A stretch of DNA of 26,896 bases. Origin: DATKYV01 sp035528275 (GTDB taxonomy: Bacteria > Acidobacteriota > Terriglobia > UBA7540). Every line of letters begins with the position of its first letter. Position 1 is the stretch's first letter. Below, one piece after another: positions 1 to 9,018 of the stretch. The stretch lies in assembly GCA_035528275.1 (NCBI GenBank), contig DATKYV010000092.1:1-26896 (forward strand), in the 5' to 3' direction. The notes under the pieces were generated by a model, which was given only the letters and a program-made list of their open reading frames with translations, was not told the origin of the DNA and did not search any database. The translations under genes and the position numbers were made by a program.

Positions 1-1
1 A

Positions 2-1069
2 GGGTACAGCCAATTGTTGCTCGACCGCCTGGGTCCCGATGACCTGCTGCGAGGCCATGTCAATGAGGTCCTGAACGCGGGGGACCGGGCCGCCTCGCTC
101 ACTCGGCAACTCCTGGCTTTCAGCCGCCGGCAAGTGCTCCAGCCGCAGGTGCTGGATTTGAACGCCGTCGTCACCAACGTCGACAAGATGCTGCGGCGCT
201 TAATCGGCGAGGATATTGAGCTTGCGACCCATCTGGGGCCTGACTTGGGACGAGTCAAAGCCGACCCGGGACAGATCGAGCAGGTGATTATGAACCTGGC
301 GGTGAATGCGCGCGATGCCATGCCCCAGGGGGGTAAGCTCATTATTGAGACCGCGAACGTCGAACTCGATGAGGCGTATGTGCGCGATCACGTTGCAGTC
401 ACACCGGGTCCTTACGTGATGCTGGCGATGAGCGACACCGGGATTGGGATGGACAAGGAAACCCAAGCTTATATCTTCGAGCCCTTCTTCACCACCAAGG
501 AGAAGGGCAAAGGAACCGGTTTGGGACTGGCCACGGTATATGGGATCGTCAAGCAGAGCGGGGGCCACATCTGGCTTTATAGCGAGCCTGACCAAGGAAC
601 GACGTTCAAGATCTACCTGCCGACCGTCCCTCAGGCGGTGAGTAAGGCGGTCGAAGCAGCTCCGGAGCGGCGCAGCCTGCGCCGAGGATCGGAGACCATC
701 CTGCTGGTGGAGGACGAGGAGGGCGTAAGGGACCTGGCAAGAAGGATTCTGGAATTGAAGGGGTACAAGGTGATCACGGCCTCGAATCCCACGGTGGCCG
801 CGCAAGTCTTCGAGCGGCACGAAGGACCCATCCACCTCTTACTCACCGACGTGGTCATGCCTACGATGAGCGGGCGGCAGTTGGCCGAACATCTGGCGCT
901 TATATGTCCGGGGTTGAAGGTTCTTTATATGTCCGGCTACACGGACAACGCGATCGTGCCTCATGGCATTTTGGAGGGAGGCACGGCATTTCTTCAGAAG
1001 CCCTTCACGCCGGATTCGCTGACCCACAAAGTTCGCGAGGTGCTGGATGCGCCACAGCAAGCAGCGTAG
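2..1069 (+). CDS. Hybrid sensor histidine kinase / response regulator (5'-truncated)
   Basis: A two-component signalling protein whose 5' end lies outside the window. The reading frame is open to the window edge, and the residues GYSQ before the first TTG look like the end of a HisKA helix, so the TTG at 14 is not the real start. Counting from that TTG, the HATPase domain spans about residues 85-203, with the N box (NLAVNARDAM), the G1 box (DTGIGM), an F box (EPFFTTK) and the G2 box (GTGLGLA). A C-terminal receiver domain (about 228-345) carries the acidic pair in VEDEE, the phospho-accepting Asp of LLTDVVMP (about 279) and the conserved Lys of LQKPF (about 329). The sensory part is missing, so the input signal is unknown. 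The next gene follows after 76 bp and may be co-transcribed. Confidence 0.93.
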   Translation, partial: GYSQLLLDRLGPDDLLRGHVNEVLNAGDRAASLTRQLLAFSRRQVLQPQVLDLNAVVTNVDKMLRRLIGEDIELATHLGPDLGRVKADPGQIEQVIMNLAVNARDAMPQGGKLIIETANVELDEAYVRDHVAVTPGPYVMLAMSDTGIGMDKETQAYIFEPFFTTKEKGKGTGLGLATVYGIVKQSGGHIWLYSEPDQGTTFKIYLPTVPQAVSKAVEAAPERRSLRRGSETILLVEDEEGVRDLARRILELKGYKVITASNPTVAAQVFERHEGPIHLLLTDVVMPTMSGRQLAEHLALICPGLKVLYMSGYTDNAIVPHGILEGGTAFLQKPFTPDSLTHKVREVLDAPQQAA

Positions 1070-1145
1070 CGGGCGTCCGGCCTGGGATTCGGAAAGGGTC
1101 ATAGCACCGTGGGGGCCGGGCCATGCCGGCAGGAGCAGATGAGTC

Positions 1146-1898
1146 ATGCAAGTTTTTGACCGAGTTGATCCGACGATGTTGGACCGCCGCGAATTGCACC
1201 TGGGGCTGCTGGCTATCACGGTCATTTTGATATTGGCTAGTGGCACGGCATTGCTGATGTACCCGACGGTCTTTTCCGACCCAATCATACTGAGCGGCCC
1301 AACTTTGCGAAAAACGTTCTTCGGCTTCTGCGCATTATCCCTCCTTCTCGCCGGCTATTTCTTGGACCGACAACTGACCATCCACCAACTCCGCAAGCAG
1401 CTTGTCGAGGAACAGAACCGAATGATGCAGGTTCGCCGCGAGGCGAGCGCTGAGTTGCTGGAATCGTTGCCCGGGATCAGCCATTTTCAGGATCGGTTGG
1501 CCATGGAGTTTCGCCGTGCGTCCAACACGCAACAATCCCTCTCGTTACTGGTAGTGCAATTGAAATCTTCGCGCGAACTTCTTGATGCAAGGGAGATCGC
1601 CACATGCTTTGGCGACGCAGCCAAAGCGCTTATCCACACACTGCGCCGGGAAGACTCGATTTATCAGTTCCGGTCCGGGGTGTTCGGAATCCTGCTGCCC
1701 GGCGTATCCGCAGCGGACGCCTACCGCGTTTCGGACCGGATCGCAGATCGTTTGCGGGCTGCCTCGGGTGCCTGTGAGCGCTTCTCGTTTGATATCCACG
1801 TGGCCAATTATCCTGAGCACGTCGCAACCGCTCGCGAAATGGAGAAAGCCGTTGCCTCTCACTTCCCTGCAAATCAACCGGAGCAGCACGGAGTCTGA
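1146..1898 (+). CDS. Membrane protein with degenerate GGDEF-like domain
   Basis: A 250-residue protein with two probable membrane helices (about residues 18-39 and 57-73), a short coiled linker (78-105), and a C-terminal region with the spacing of a GGDEF (diguanylate cyclase) domain. The signature GGDEF position reads RSGVF (176-180), followed by the typical hydrophobic strand GILLPG. The catalytic Gly-Gly-Asp-Glu residues are therefore absent and cyclase activity is unlikely. Degenerate GGDEF domains can act as sensors or scaffolds; what this one does is unknown. An AGGAG lies about 9 bases before the ATG. It follows the hybrid kinase in the same direction, which suggests a signalling pair. 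GGDEF assignment is moderate because only the fold pattern, not the motif, is retained. Confidence 0.75.
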   Translation: MQVFDRVDPTMLDRRELHLGLLAITVILILASGTALLMYPTVFSDPIILSGPTLRKTFFGFCALSLLLAGYFLDRQLTIHQLRKQLVEEQNRMMQVRREASAELLESLPGISHFQDRLAMEFRRASNTQQSLSLLVVQLKSSRELLDAREIATCFGDAAKALIHTLRREDSIYQFRSGVFGILLPGVSAADAYRVSDRIADRLRAASGACERFSFDIHVANYPEHVATAREMEKAVASHFPANQPEQHGV

Positions 1899-2230
1899 GA
1901 AAAGTACGAGCGTAAGAAGGCTGTTTGTTGTCGATTCCTCCCGGGCAAATCCCGGTACCGGAGATCCGGCATCAAACACTCAACTATCCACCCTGCAAGT
2001 CTCACCGCCTCCATGAATGTCGCCTCCTGACAAACGCCGGTCGCAGTGTTGTCTTCCCTAAATGTATGCGAGCGTTATATAGGATCGCGGGGCAGCAATG
2101 AGTTTGAGTAATGTCGCCTCCGTGTTGATGAAGAGCGTGTCTCAGATTCCGTTGGAGGTTGGGCGACGGTTCTCCGGCCCGGTTCGGATAGAATCGGGTT
2201 GGGGAAATCTCAACAAAAAGGAGAACCGTC
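1899..2230 (+). other. Gene-free interval, left flank of IS256-like remnant
   Basis: No coding region is convincing here. The 12-base string AATGTCGCCTCC occurs twice, at 2016-2027 and 2110-2121. The last ~100 bases before the transposase start probably hold the left end of the insertion sequence, with a candidate terminal region beginning near GAGCGTGTCTCAGA (about 2131). I could not pair it with a right end because that side of the element is deleted. Confidence 0.4.
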
Positions 2231-3011
2231 GTGGAGAAGCCTTACCACATTATCGGAAGGGGTGACACCCAGGGGCTAGCGCGTTTTTTGAGCAAGCACG
2301 GGCAGGCGCTTCTGCCCATGGTAGAGCTGATCGAGCAGTCGAAGATGGCGGTGGACGAGCTGATCGACGTGTTGGGTCGGGCGCAAATCGAAGCAGTGTT
2401 GCGGCTGTCGGCAGAAGGGATCGCGGGTCCACCGCACCCCGGAAAGAAAGGTGGGGCAATCGGCTGGCACGGACGTGAACAGAGCACGGTGTGCCTGAAA
2501 GAGCGGAAGTTGCGGGTCGAGCGGCCGCGACTGCGGAGGAAGGGACAAGGCCAAGATGGCGATCCCGGCTTATGAAGCGATGCAAAGGGATCGGAAGGTG
2601 GGCGGCCGCATGTTGGAGATTCTGCTGCGGGGAGTTTCGACCCGGCAGTATGGAGCGGTGCTGCCCGAGATGGCCGAGACCGTTGGGGTGTCGCGGTCCA
2701 GCGTGAGCCGGGAGGCGATGGAGGCGAGCGAAGAAGAGCTCCAACGGCTCCGTGAACGGTGCTTTGACCACGTCGACTTGCTGATCATTTACCTCGACGG
2801 GGTGGTCTTCGCCGAGCATCACGTGCTCGTGGCCGTGGGCGTGGACCCGGAGGGTCGCAAGCATTTGCTGGGCGTGGCCGAAGGCGCGAGCGAGAATCAG
2901 GTGGTCGCGAAGGGGCTGCTGGAAGACCTGGTACGCCGGGGGGTGAGGCCCGACCGCCGACGCTTGTTCGTGATCGACGGCTCGAAAGCGCTGCGAGCGG
3001 TTCAAGGATGA
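2231..3011 (+). pseudogene. IS256-family transposase, frameshifted and C-terminally deleted
   Basis: The first part (2231-2574) starts at a GTG with an AAGGAG seven bases upstream and gives the N-terminal region of a Mutator/IS256-type DDE transposase. The frame is lost near 2551-2552, where one extra C appears to be inserted; removing it joins the reading smoothly into MAIPAYEAMQRDRK, open from 2556 to 3011. The second part carries the first catalytic Asp (IYLDGVVF) and the second (FVIDGSKALR). It stops at 3009-3011 straight after the second Asp motif, so the last third of the enzyme, including the catalytic Glu, is absent. Family members are about 400 residues; the two pieces together give about 260. 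The element is dead. Family assignment is from recalled motif pattern. Confidence 0.88.
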
Positions 3012-3349
3012 GTTTTTTCAGGCATGAGGAGATCTATCGACCCGATGATACGCATTCATTGACGAGGAGCGGCCCGAAGACCGCTCCCCGGAGCATCGGT
3101 TTCGATGAGTCTCCGGCTGGCTATTCCTTGGCGAGTTGCTCTCCAGCAGAGCTCACCTCCGCTTCACCAGCCGAGGACGATTCTGAAGGAGAAGAGATTC
3201 TTCAAGTAGGAAAATCCATTGAACAGCAAGTGTGCCCGTCACGGATTATCTCAACCGAGGGTTTCACCCCAGGAATGTGGGAACAACTTGGAAACAAAAT
3301 CGCCCGAATACCCCGTAAAACCGTCTATCTAGACCGAAGAAGAAGCTAA
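3008..3349 (+). other. Doubtful 113-codon ORF at the deletion junction of the IS remnant
   Basis: This frame overlaps the end of the broken transposase by 4 bases. The translation is rich in Ser, Ala, Pro and Glu, has no recognisable fold, and has no Shine-Dalgarno site apart from transposase sequence. In a neighbouring frame the junction reads RFKDEFFQA followed by a stop, which looks like the tail of another protein, possibly from a second mobile element. I think this stretch is mobile-element debris rather than a gene. Confidence 0.3.
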
Positions 3350-3398
3350 GCGAGCCAACAAGATGCATCTTCTGCGTTTAATTTGCAACCAGGGGGTC

Positions 3399-3426
3399 GG
3401 GAGTCCGAGCCTCCCCAGGTCCACCA
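3399..3426 (+). tRNA. tRNA 3'-end-like fragment (T arm, acceptor strand, CCA)
   Basis: The stretch has a perfect 5-bp T stem (GGGAG 3399-3403 with CTCCC 3411-3415) around a 7-base loop TCCGAGC. That loop differs from the canonical TTCGAGC by one base. It is followed by a 7-base acceptor strand CAGGTCC, a discriminator A and encoded CCA (3424-3426). No matching 5' acceptor strand (GGACCTG) or D arm occurs upstream, although CTGCG TTTAATT TGCAA at about 3371-3387 could be a decayed anticodon arm. I read this as a tRNA remnant, of the kind left as an attachment site by an integrating element, not a working tRNA gene. Confidence 0.45.
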
Positions 3427-3489
3427 AGTTCCTTCCCTGCTCGCCGCGCTTCTGAAGGCGCGGCAATTCGCACGACGCTTGGTTGACCA

Positions 3490-4803
3490 TTAGTACTGCC
3501 GCTTTTCGACTCGCGGGCGCTCCGCGCGGCTCATGGATTTCGTTTCGATGGCCGGGTGCTTCAGGCCACGAAGCTCGCCGACGTTCTCGCAAACCTTGAG
3601 GATGGCGTCGGCGATATCGTCCGCATCCTTGCGGCCGCCGAGGAAAATATGATGGGGCAGCCAAACGGATTCCACGTAAGCGGCGCGTTCCGACACCGGA
3701 CAGTGATAGAGCTCCCGCAGGTTGATCGGCTCCGGCCGGCCCCAACTCAACGCCGGGTATTCCTGAGGATCAACCGGGAACAGCGCGCTGCGGTAAACCG
3801 GCTCGTAGAAGAGGCCGTCGCAGGGAATGCCTTCGGTCTCCAGCGCACCCAGAAACGCGGCGCGGGGAATCTGGAAGTGCTCGGGTGAGTACTTGAAGAC
3901 GAACTGATAGGCGGCGACGCGCGTCTGCCGCGGATCGCGCTTCAGGAATCCCAATCCCGGCGTGCCGCTCAGACGTTTCGCCACGTGGTCCATGTTTGCC
4001 TGACGGATCTTTGCCTGACGAGGTAGCCGTTTGAGCTGCGCTTCCAGAATCGCGGCCTGGAAGTCGGTGATCCGGTAGTTGAAACCGATCAGCCGGTGGC
4101 GGAACTTGTCTGTGGCACTGGCGCGCCCGCAGTTGGTGTAGGACTGCGCGCGTTCGTAGTACTCCAGATTGCTGGTAATGACTCCGCCCCCTTCGCCCGC
4201 CGTCATCAGCTTGCTCGACTGGAAGCTGAAGCAGCCCAGGTCGCCGCTCGCGCCCGCTCCCTTGTTCCTCCACTTGCCGCCGTGGGCGTGCGCGCAGTCT
4301 TCGATCACCGCCAGTTTGCGTGCGCGTGCGATGCGCAGGATCTCGTCCATGTCGGCGAAACGCAGGGCGAGATGAACGGGCAGAATGGCCCGCGTCCGCG
4401 GGGTGAGCACCTTCTCAATCAGCCGGGCGTCCAGGCAGTACGTGTCGGGGTCGACGTCCACGAAGACCGGAACCGCATTGAGCAGCAGAATCGGCCCGAC
4501 GGTCCCTTCCCAGGTGTAGGCGGGGACGATGACCTCATCGCCGGGTTGGATGCCGATCGCCTTGAGGGCAATCTCCAGGGCGATGGTGCCGTTCGCCACC
4601 GCCAGGCCATACTTCGCTCCGTGGAAGCGCGCGAATTTATTGCCAAAGGCCGTCGCGAACTTGTTGGGAAACGGATAGCCACCCCAGTTGCGACTCTTCA
4701 TCACCTTCTGAACAGCGCGGATTTCCTCCTGCGTGTAGACCGGCCAGGATGCGAACGGTCTTCGTCGGACGGCTTTCCCTCCGGTAATCGCCAATTTTCC
4801 CAT
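3490..4803 (-). CDS. DegT/DnrJ/EryC1/StrS-family PLP aminotransferase
   Basis: A fold-type I PLP enzyme of 437 residues. These enzymes usually transfer an amino group to keto-sugars or related cyclic ketones during polysaccharide or secondary-metabolite synthesis. The PLP-binding Lys is at about residue 198 in SFQSSKLMTAGEGG. The Asp that contacts the pyridine nitrogen lies in IEDCAHAHGG (about 169), and the phosphate-binding turn is in VANGTIAL (about 69-76). I chose the ATG at 4803 because GGAGG precedes it at good spacing and family homology (KLAITGGKAVR) begins there; the frame is open further upstream to 5052 but that part has no family character. No sugar-biosynthesis partners lie next to it, so the substrate cannot be named. 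It borders the IS256/tRNA scar. Confidence 0.9.
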   Translation of the reverse strand: MGKLAITGGKAVRRRPFASWPVYTQEEIRAVQKVMKSRNWGGYPFPNKFATAFGNKFARFHGAKYGLAVANGTIALEIALKAIGIQPGDEVIVPAYTWEGTVGPILLLNAVPVFVDVDPDTYCLDARLIEKVLTPRTRAILPVHLALRFADMDEILRIARARKLAVIEDCAHAHGGKWRNKGAGASGDLGCFSFQSSKLMTAGEGGGVITSNLEYYERAQSYTNCGRASATDKFRHRLIGFNYRITDFQAAILEAQLKRLPRQAKIRQANMDHVAKRLSGTPGLGFLKRDPRQTRVAAYQFVFKYSPEHFQIPRAAFLGALETEGIPCDGLFYEPVYRSALFPVDPQEYPALSWGRPEPINLRELYHCPVSERAAYVESVWLPHHIFLGGRKDADDIADAILKVCENVGELRGLKHPAIETKSMSRAERPRVEKRQY

Positions 4804-5055
4804 GTTGAATTCTCCTCCGGATTTCTCTTGTGGCCGCTGGCAGCAGCGGAATGCGCGATTAGCACAACTGCGCCGTTGCGTCGGCCGTAGCAGCCCAACT
4901 GAGGTGTGCGACTTCGCGATCCAGTCAGGCTCACAAGGTTCAGGGGCATTGTAGAACAGATGGAAGGCGCCTGCGGGCACTACATGCAACACTTTCTGGG
5001 TGACTCGGAGGCGCTTGCGGAACACTGAAGGCTTGGCTATCCTCATTCCCATCGT

Positions 5056-5385
5056 ATGGCGTCACCCTGCAAGAAATGCGGCGCGGAGAAAACCGAGTCT
5101 CTTCCTCACGGCGTGTTGTACCAGCTTGCTCAGGTATTCGGCTATCGCCTGCGCATGTGCTCGAGATGCAGACGTCTGAGACTATTTCCCCTTCCATCAA
5201 GGCCGAGTGCGCCCGCTGAAAAGCCCATCAAACCTGACAACCCCGGCGGCTGCCCGCGTTGCGGCAGCTACGATTGGCACCGCTCGCGTCGCCGCTTCTG
5301 GGAACGCCTCATCGGACGCCGCCAGATGGTTCGTTGCCGGGCCTGCCGGGCGCGGTTTCCGCGCCCCCTCCCCGACTCCGGCTGA
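5056..5385 (+). CDS. Small double zinc-ribbon protein
   Basis: A 109-residue basic protein with four CxxC pairs: C5/C8, C35/C38, C66/C69 and C94/C97. These fit two zinc ribbons of two CxxC knuckles each, joined by a Pro/Lys-rich linker (about 45-63). No enzyme motif, signal peptide or membrane segment is visible. Such modules bind zinc and often contact nucleic acid or protein, but no specific role can be assigned. No clear Shine-Dalgarno site precedes the ATG. It lies between the divergent aminotransferase gene and murJ, 77 bp upstream of the latter and in the same direction, so it may share a transcript with murJ. Confidence 0.65.
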   Translation: MASPCKKCGAEKTESLPHGVLYQLAQVFGYRLRMCSRCRRLRLFPLPSRPSAPAEKPIKPDNPGGCPRCGSYDWHRSRRRFWERLIGRRQMVRCRACRARFPRPLPDSG

Positions 5386-5462
5386 TTCACGGGAGGCAGA
5401 ACCGCATTGCTCCGGGGTAGTCTTCTAGGCAAAACGCCGGGAATCGTGATACACCATCGCCG

Positions 5463-7019
5463 ATGGCCCTCTCCCCCGTGACGCGGCGTATCGCGCAGTC
5501 CTCCGGCATCGTGATGACGGGCGTGCTGGCGAGCCGCATCCTGGGCTTCTTTCGCGAGTGGGCGGTGGCTCACCAGGTCGGCTCAAACGCCGTTACCGAC
5601 GCCTACTACGCGGCCTTCACCCTGCCGGATTTCCTGAACTATCTGGTGGCGGGCGGCGCCCTCAGCCTGACTTTCATACCGGTCTTTTCGAAATACGTTG
5701 CCGAAAACCTCGAGGAGGAAGGTTGGAAGGCTTTCTCGACGGTCATCACAAGCATGGCCGTGGTGCTGGTGGTGCTGGTGGTGTTGGGAGAAATCTTCGC
5801 GCCACAGCTGGTTTCGCTCATTGCCCCGGGATTCGATCCGGAGCAGAAGGCACGGGTGATCTTCCTGACGCGACTCATGTTGCCGGCGCAAATCTGTTTC
5901 TACCTGGGAAGCATCCTCAGTGCCGTACAGTACGCGAAGGGGCAATTCGTGATCCCCTCCGCCGCCTCCGTCATCTACAACCTGGCGATCATTGTTTGCG
6001 GCGTGACGCTTTCCTCGCGCATCGGGATTACGGGTTTTGCCGTGGGCGTTCTGGCCGGGGCGCTGGTGGGGAACCTGCTCCTGCAAATCTACGGAGCCAG
6101 TCGCGTGGGAGCGCGGTTTCGGCCGAACCTCAATCTCGGGCATCCGGGCTTCCGGATGTTCGTGAAACTCACATTGCCCATCATGCTGGCGCTTTCCCTG
6201 GTGTTTACGGACGACTGGATCATCCGCTGGTTCGGTTCCTACTTGGAGGCTGCGTCCATCACTTGGCTCAGCTACGCCAAGACGCTGATGCGCGTCCCGC
6301 TGGGGGTGGTGGGCCAGGCAATCGGAGTAGCCTCGTTCCCTTTCCTGGCGCAGCTCTACTCGGAGGGGAAACTCGATGAGTTGAACCGGACGCTCAACTC
6401 CACATTGAAGGGTGTCATCCTTCTGCTGGTGCCGATCTCGGCTTTGACCATGGCTCTGAGTTCCCCGTTGGTTCACTTTGTTTTTTCGCGGACGCGCTTG
6501 CAGGAGCCCGACCTTGAGGCGACGGCGGCGACACTGGTTTTCTTTTCGATTGGGATGATCGGTTGGGGCCTGCAGAATATCCTTGCACGCGGCTTCTATG
6601 CGGTGCGCGACACGCTGACCCCGGCCGTGGTCGGGACCGCCTTCACCTTCCTGAACCTGCCACTCTACTGGTGGCTGGCGCACCACATGCGCCACCTGGG
6701 ACTGGCCCTGGCGAGCTCGTGCGGAATCATTGCCTACACCATCGCCCTCTTCGTGATTCTGAACCGTCGCCTTCGGAATCCGGAGGCGCTGGGCTTGGTG
6801 GGATTCTTCGCCAAAGTGAGCGTGGCCTCGGCTGCGGGGGCGCTGGTGGCGTTTGGGCTGGTCACGTGGCTGGGGATCCGGATTGGCTGGCACACAACCT
6901 GGAGGGCGTTCCTGATTCTGGTCGTGGCAAGCGTGGTGGGTCTCGTCCTGACCGTCATGTTCGTCAAGGTCTTTCGCGTCCGCGAGGTCGAGAGCTACCT
7001 GGAGAGAATCCAGTTGTAG
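5463..7019 (+). CDS. murJ: Lipid II flippase MurJ
   Basis: A 518-residue polytopic membrane protein of the MOP superfamily (MviN/MurJ), which moves lipid II across the inner membrane during peptidoglycan synthesis. The N-terminus has the family hallmark SRILGFFREW and a following VTDAYYAAFTLPDFLNYL, with Arg residues facing the central cavity. About 13-14 hydrophobic segments can be followed along the protein, and the length is normal. The ATG at 5463 begins where family homology begins. It converges on mnmE, whose stop lies 40 bp beyond; I see no clear hairpin terminator in that short gap. Confidence 0.96.
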   Translation: MALSPVTRRIAQSSGIVMTGVLASRILGFFREWAVAHQVGSNAVTDAYYAAFTLPDFLNYLVAGGALSLTFIPVFSKYVAENLEEEGWKAFSTVITSMAVVLVVLVVLGEIFAPQLVSLIAPGFDPEQKARVIFLTRLMLPAQICFYLGSILSAVQYAKGQFVIPSAASVIYNLAIIVCGVTLSSRIGITGFAVGVLAGALVGNLLLQIYGASRVGARFRPNLNLGHPGFRMFVKLTLPIMLALSLVFTDDWIIRWFGSYLEAASITWLSYAKTLMRVPLGVVGQAIGVASFPFLAQLYSEGKLDELNRTLNSTLKGVILLLVPISALTMALSSPLVHFVFSRTRLQEPDLEATAATLVFFSIGMIGWGLQNILARGFYAVRDTLTPAVVGTAFTFLNLPLYWWLAHHMRHLGLALASSCGIIAYTIALFVILNRRLRNPEALGLVGFFAKVSVASAAGALVAFGLVTWLGIRIGWHTTWRAFLILVVASVVGLVLTVMFVKVFRVREVESYLERIQL

Positions 7020-7059
7020 AGCATTCAAGGCACGAACGGGGGCAATCTCGCTCCGCCTC

Positions 7060-8460
7060 TTACTTCCCCACACAAAACGTCGAGAAGACAATATCCAGCA
7101 GGTCGTCGGTGGTGGTGGCGCCGGTGAGGGTGTCGAGGGCGTGCAGCGCCTCGTAGAGATCGATGAGGACCATTTCGTGCGGCATGTGACTTTCCGCGGC
7201 CTTGCGGGCGCGCGCCAGCGAGGCGAGCGAGTTCCTGATGAGCTGCTGGTGGCGAAGGTTGGTGAGGAATTCTCCTTCCCCCTCTGCCCGGCGCGCCGGG
7301 GCTGCGAGGGCGAGGATCTTTTCTTTTAGCTGCGGAAGTCCCTCGCCGGTCAAGGCCGAGGTCCGCACAATCTCGACGGGCGAACCCGCCGCGGTTGATT
7401 CGCCGGAGATGAGCTGGTTGACTTCGGTCTCCGTCAGCCTTCCCGGAAGGTCCGACTTGTTGCAGGCGATGAGCAAAGGACCGAGCGGCCTGACTTTTCC
7501 CAAGAGCTTGTCGTCTTCTTCCGTCCATGGTTCGGAGGCATCGGCCACCAGGAGCCGCAAGTCGGAATCGGCGATGGCCTGAAAACTCCTTTCCACTCCG
7601 ATCTTCTCAACCTCGTCCGCGGTCTCGCGGATTCCCGCCGTATCGACAAAGCGCAGGGGAATGCCGCCCACGCTGGCGCTCTCGGCCACCAGGTCACGCG
7701 TTGTGCCCGGGGTGGCTGTGACGATGGCGCGGTCTTCGTTCAAGAGGCGATTGAAGAGGCTGGATTTTCCGACGTTGGGCCTTCCCACGATCGCAAGGCT
7801 TAGCCCTTCGCGCACGATGCGCCCGTACTCATAACCCTCGACAAGTTTCTCGAGGTCAGCACGGATGGCACCGATGTGGGAAAGGATTTCCTCCCACTCC
7901 ATTACCGCGACGTCATCCTCGGCAAAATCAATTCCCGCCTCGAGCCGGGCGATCAGGTCCATCAGCACCTTCTTATGAGGCTTGACGCGCGCCGACACCG
8001 CCCCTTGCATCTGCTGTGCGGCGACGCGCGCCTGAAAGAGCGTGCGCGATTCGATGAGGTCGCGGATGGCTTCCGCCTGCGTGAGGTCGATGCGGCCGTT
8101 GAGAAAGGCCCGCAGGGTGAACTCGCCGGGCTCGGCGGCGCGAGCACCGCGCTCCAGGCAGCACTCGACGAGAAATTTCAGAATGACCGGTGCGCCGTGG
8201 CAGGAAATCTCCACCACATCCTCCGCCGTGTACGAGTGCGGGGCACGAAAGCACGTGACCACCACTTGATCGAGCGCCCGGCCGGATTGCGGGTCGTAAA
8301 ACGTTTGGAGCGTGGCGCGCCGGGTTTCAAGCGGGGGATTTGCCACGCGGATCAGCGCCGTGGCGATTTCGACGGCTCGGTCGCCGGAAAGACGAACCAC
8401 GCCCAAGCCGCCGCGCCCGGGTGGCGTCGCTAGGGCCACGATGGTGTCTTCGCTCTTCAT
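7060..8460 (-). CDS. mnmE: tRNA uridine-5-carboxymethylaminomethyl modification GTPase MnmE
   Basis: With MnmG this GTPase makes the cmnm5 modification at wobble uridine 34 of several tRNAs. The 466-residue protein has the N-terminal folate-binding domain (IVALATPPGRGGLGVVRLSG), a helical domain, and an inserted G domain with P-loop GRPNVGKSS (226-234), switch region TPGTTRD, DTAG (273-276) and NKSD. It ends in the catalytic C-terminal motif CVGK (463-466), so it is complete. It is the last gene of the rpmH-rnpA-yidD-yidC-jag-mnmE block, 15 bp after jag. mnmG is not in this window. Confidence 0.97.
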   Translation of the reverse strand: MKSEDTIVALATPPGRGGLGVVRLSGDRAVEIATALIRVANPPLETRRATLQTFYDPQSGRALDQVVVTCFRAPHSYTAEDVVEISCHGAPVILKFLVECCLERGARAAEPGEFTLRAFLNGRIDLTQAEAIRDLIESRTLFQARVAAQQMQGAVSARVKPHKKVLMDLIARLEAGIDFAEDDVAVMEWEEILSHIGAIRADLEKLVEGYEYGRIVREGLSLAIVGRPNVGKSSLFNRLLNEDRAIVTATPGTTRDLVAESASVGGIPLRFVDTAGIRETADEVEKIGVERSFQAIADSDLRLLVADASEPWTEEDDKLLGKVRPLGPLLIACNKSDLPGRLTETEVNQLISGESTAAGSPVEIVRTSALTGEGLPQLKEKILALAAPARRAEGEGEFLTNLRHQQLIRNSLASLARARKAAESHMPHEMVLIDLYEALHALDTLTGATTTDDLLDIVFSTFCVGK

Positions 8461-8475
8461 GATGAAACCCGTCGA

Positions 8476-9012
8476 TCAGCGAGGAGAAGTTTGCTGTCCC
8501 GGGGAGGCGGGAAGGATTACGACTTTGCGCTCTTGCCCTGAGCCATGGCTCTCCGTGCGAACCGCGGTCTGATCCCTCAGCGCCAGGTGAACGATGCGCC
8601 TTTCGCGCGCGTTCATGGGGTTCAGGGTGAAGGGGTCGCCGGTTTCGACGACGCGCTCGGCGGCGATGCGAGCGGTGAGCTTCAATTCTTCGGTGCGCAG
8701 GTTTCGCCAGCCATCGCAATCAAAGGTAATTTTTCCGAAGAGGTCCTCTTCGAGCCGCACCGCCTTGAGCACCACGTACTCGATGGCGTCCAGAAGCGTG
8801 CCGTTCTTTTCCAACAGCAGGTCGGCGTCGCGCCCTGAAAATTCCACCACCAATTCCGGCGCTTCCAGCTCCCCCGGATTCGGGTCCACCTTGCGAATCT
8901 CCAGGGTGAGGTCGAACCGCGCGTTGCGGATAATCCCATGAAGCAGAGACTCCAGCGCCGCCAAGTGGCTTTCCACCGAACCCGTGTGGGGATGAGCGGA
9001 TTGACTTTCCAT
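8476..9012 (-). CDS. jag: Jag/KhpB-like RNA-binding protein (KH and R3H domains)
   Basis: A 178-residue protein with a KH-like domain (about 20-95; the degenerate GxxG region reads EKNGTLLDAIEYVVLKA) and an R3H domain (about 100-165) with the signature Arg and His in NARERRIVHLAL. KhpB/Jag proteins bind RNA and influence cell elongation and division. The N-terminal Jag_N domain of longer homologues is absent. The C-terminal 20 residues look disordered. It starts 6 bp after the yidC stop and ends 15 bp before mnmE, the usual position for this family, which supports the assignment despite weak KH conservation. Confidence 0.88.
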   Translation of the reverse strand: MESQSAHPHTGSVESHLAALESLLHGIIRNARFDLTLEIRKVDPNPGELEAPELVVEFSGRDADLLLEKNGTLLDAIEYVVLKAVRLEEDLFGKITFDCDGWRNLRTEELKLTARIAAERVVETGDPFTLNPMNARERRIVHLALRDQTAVRTESHGSGQERKVVILPASPGQQTSPR

Positions 9013-9018
9013 CAGAGC

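Noticed and set aside
1630..1638. Perfect DnaA box TTATCCACA
   Set aside because: It is a single copy inside the GGDEF-like coding region with no AT-rich stretch or further boxes, so it is probably chance.
3399..3426. 3' end of a tmRNA (ssrA)
   Set aside because: The T loop and the bases before it do not match the usual tmRNA 3' pattern, and no tag-peptide region or 5' tRNA-like half is found upstream.
4804..5052. N-terminal extension of the aminotransferase to 520 residues
   Set aside because: The extension has no family homology; a good GGAGG site precedes the ATG at 4803.
5583..7091. Long antisense ORF (502 codons) across murJ
   Set aside because: It is a reverse-strand shadow with a composition rich in His, Gln and Arg, no fold and no ribosome site; murJ on the other strand is certain.
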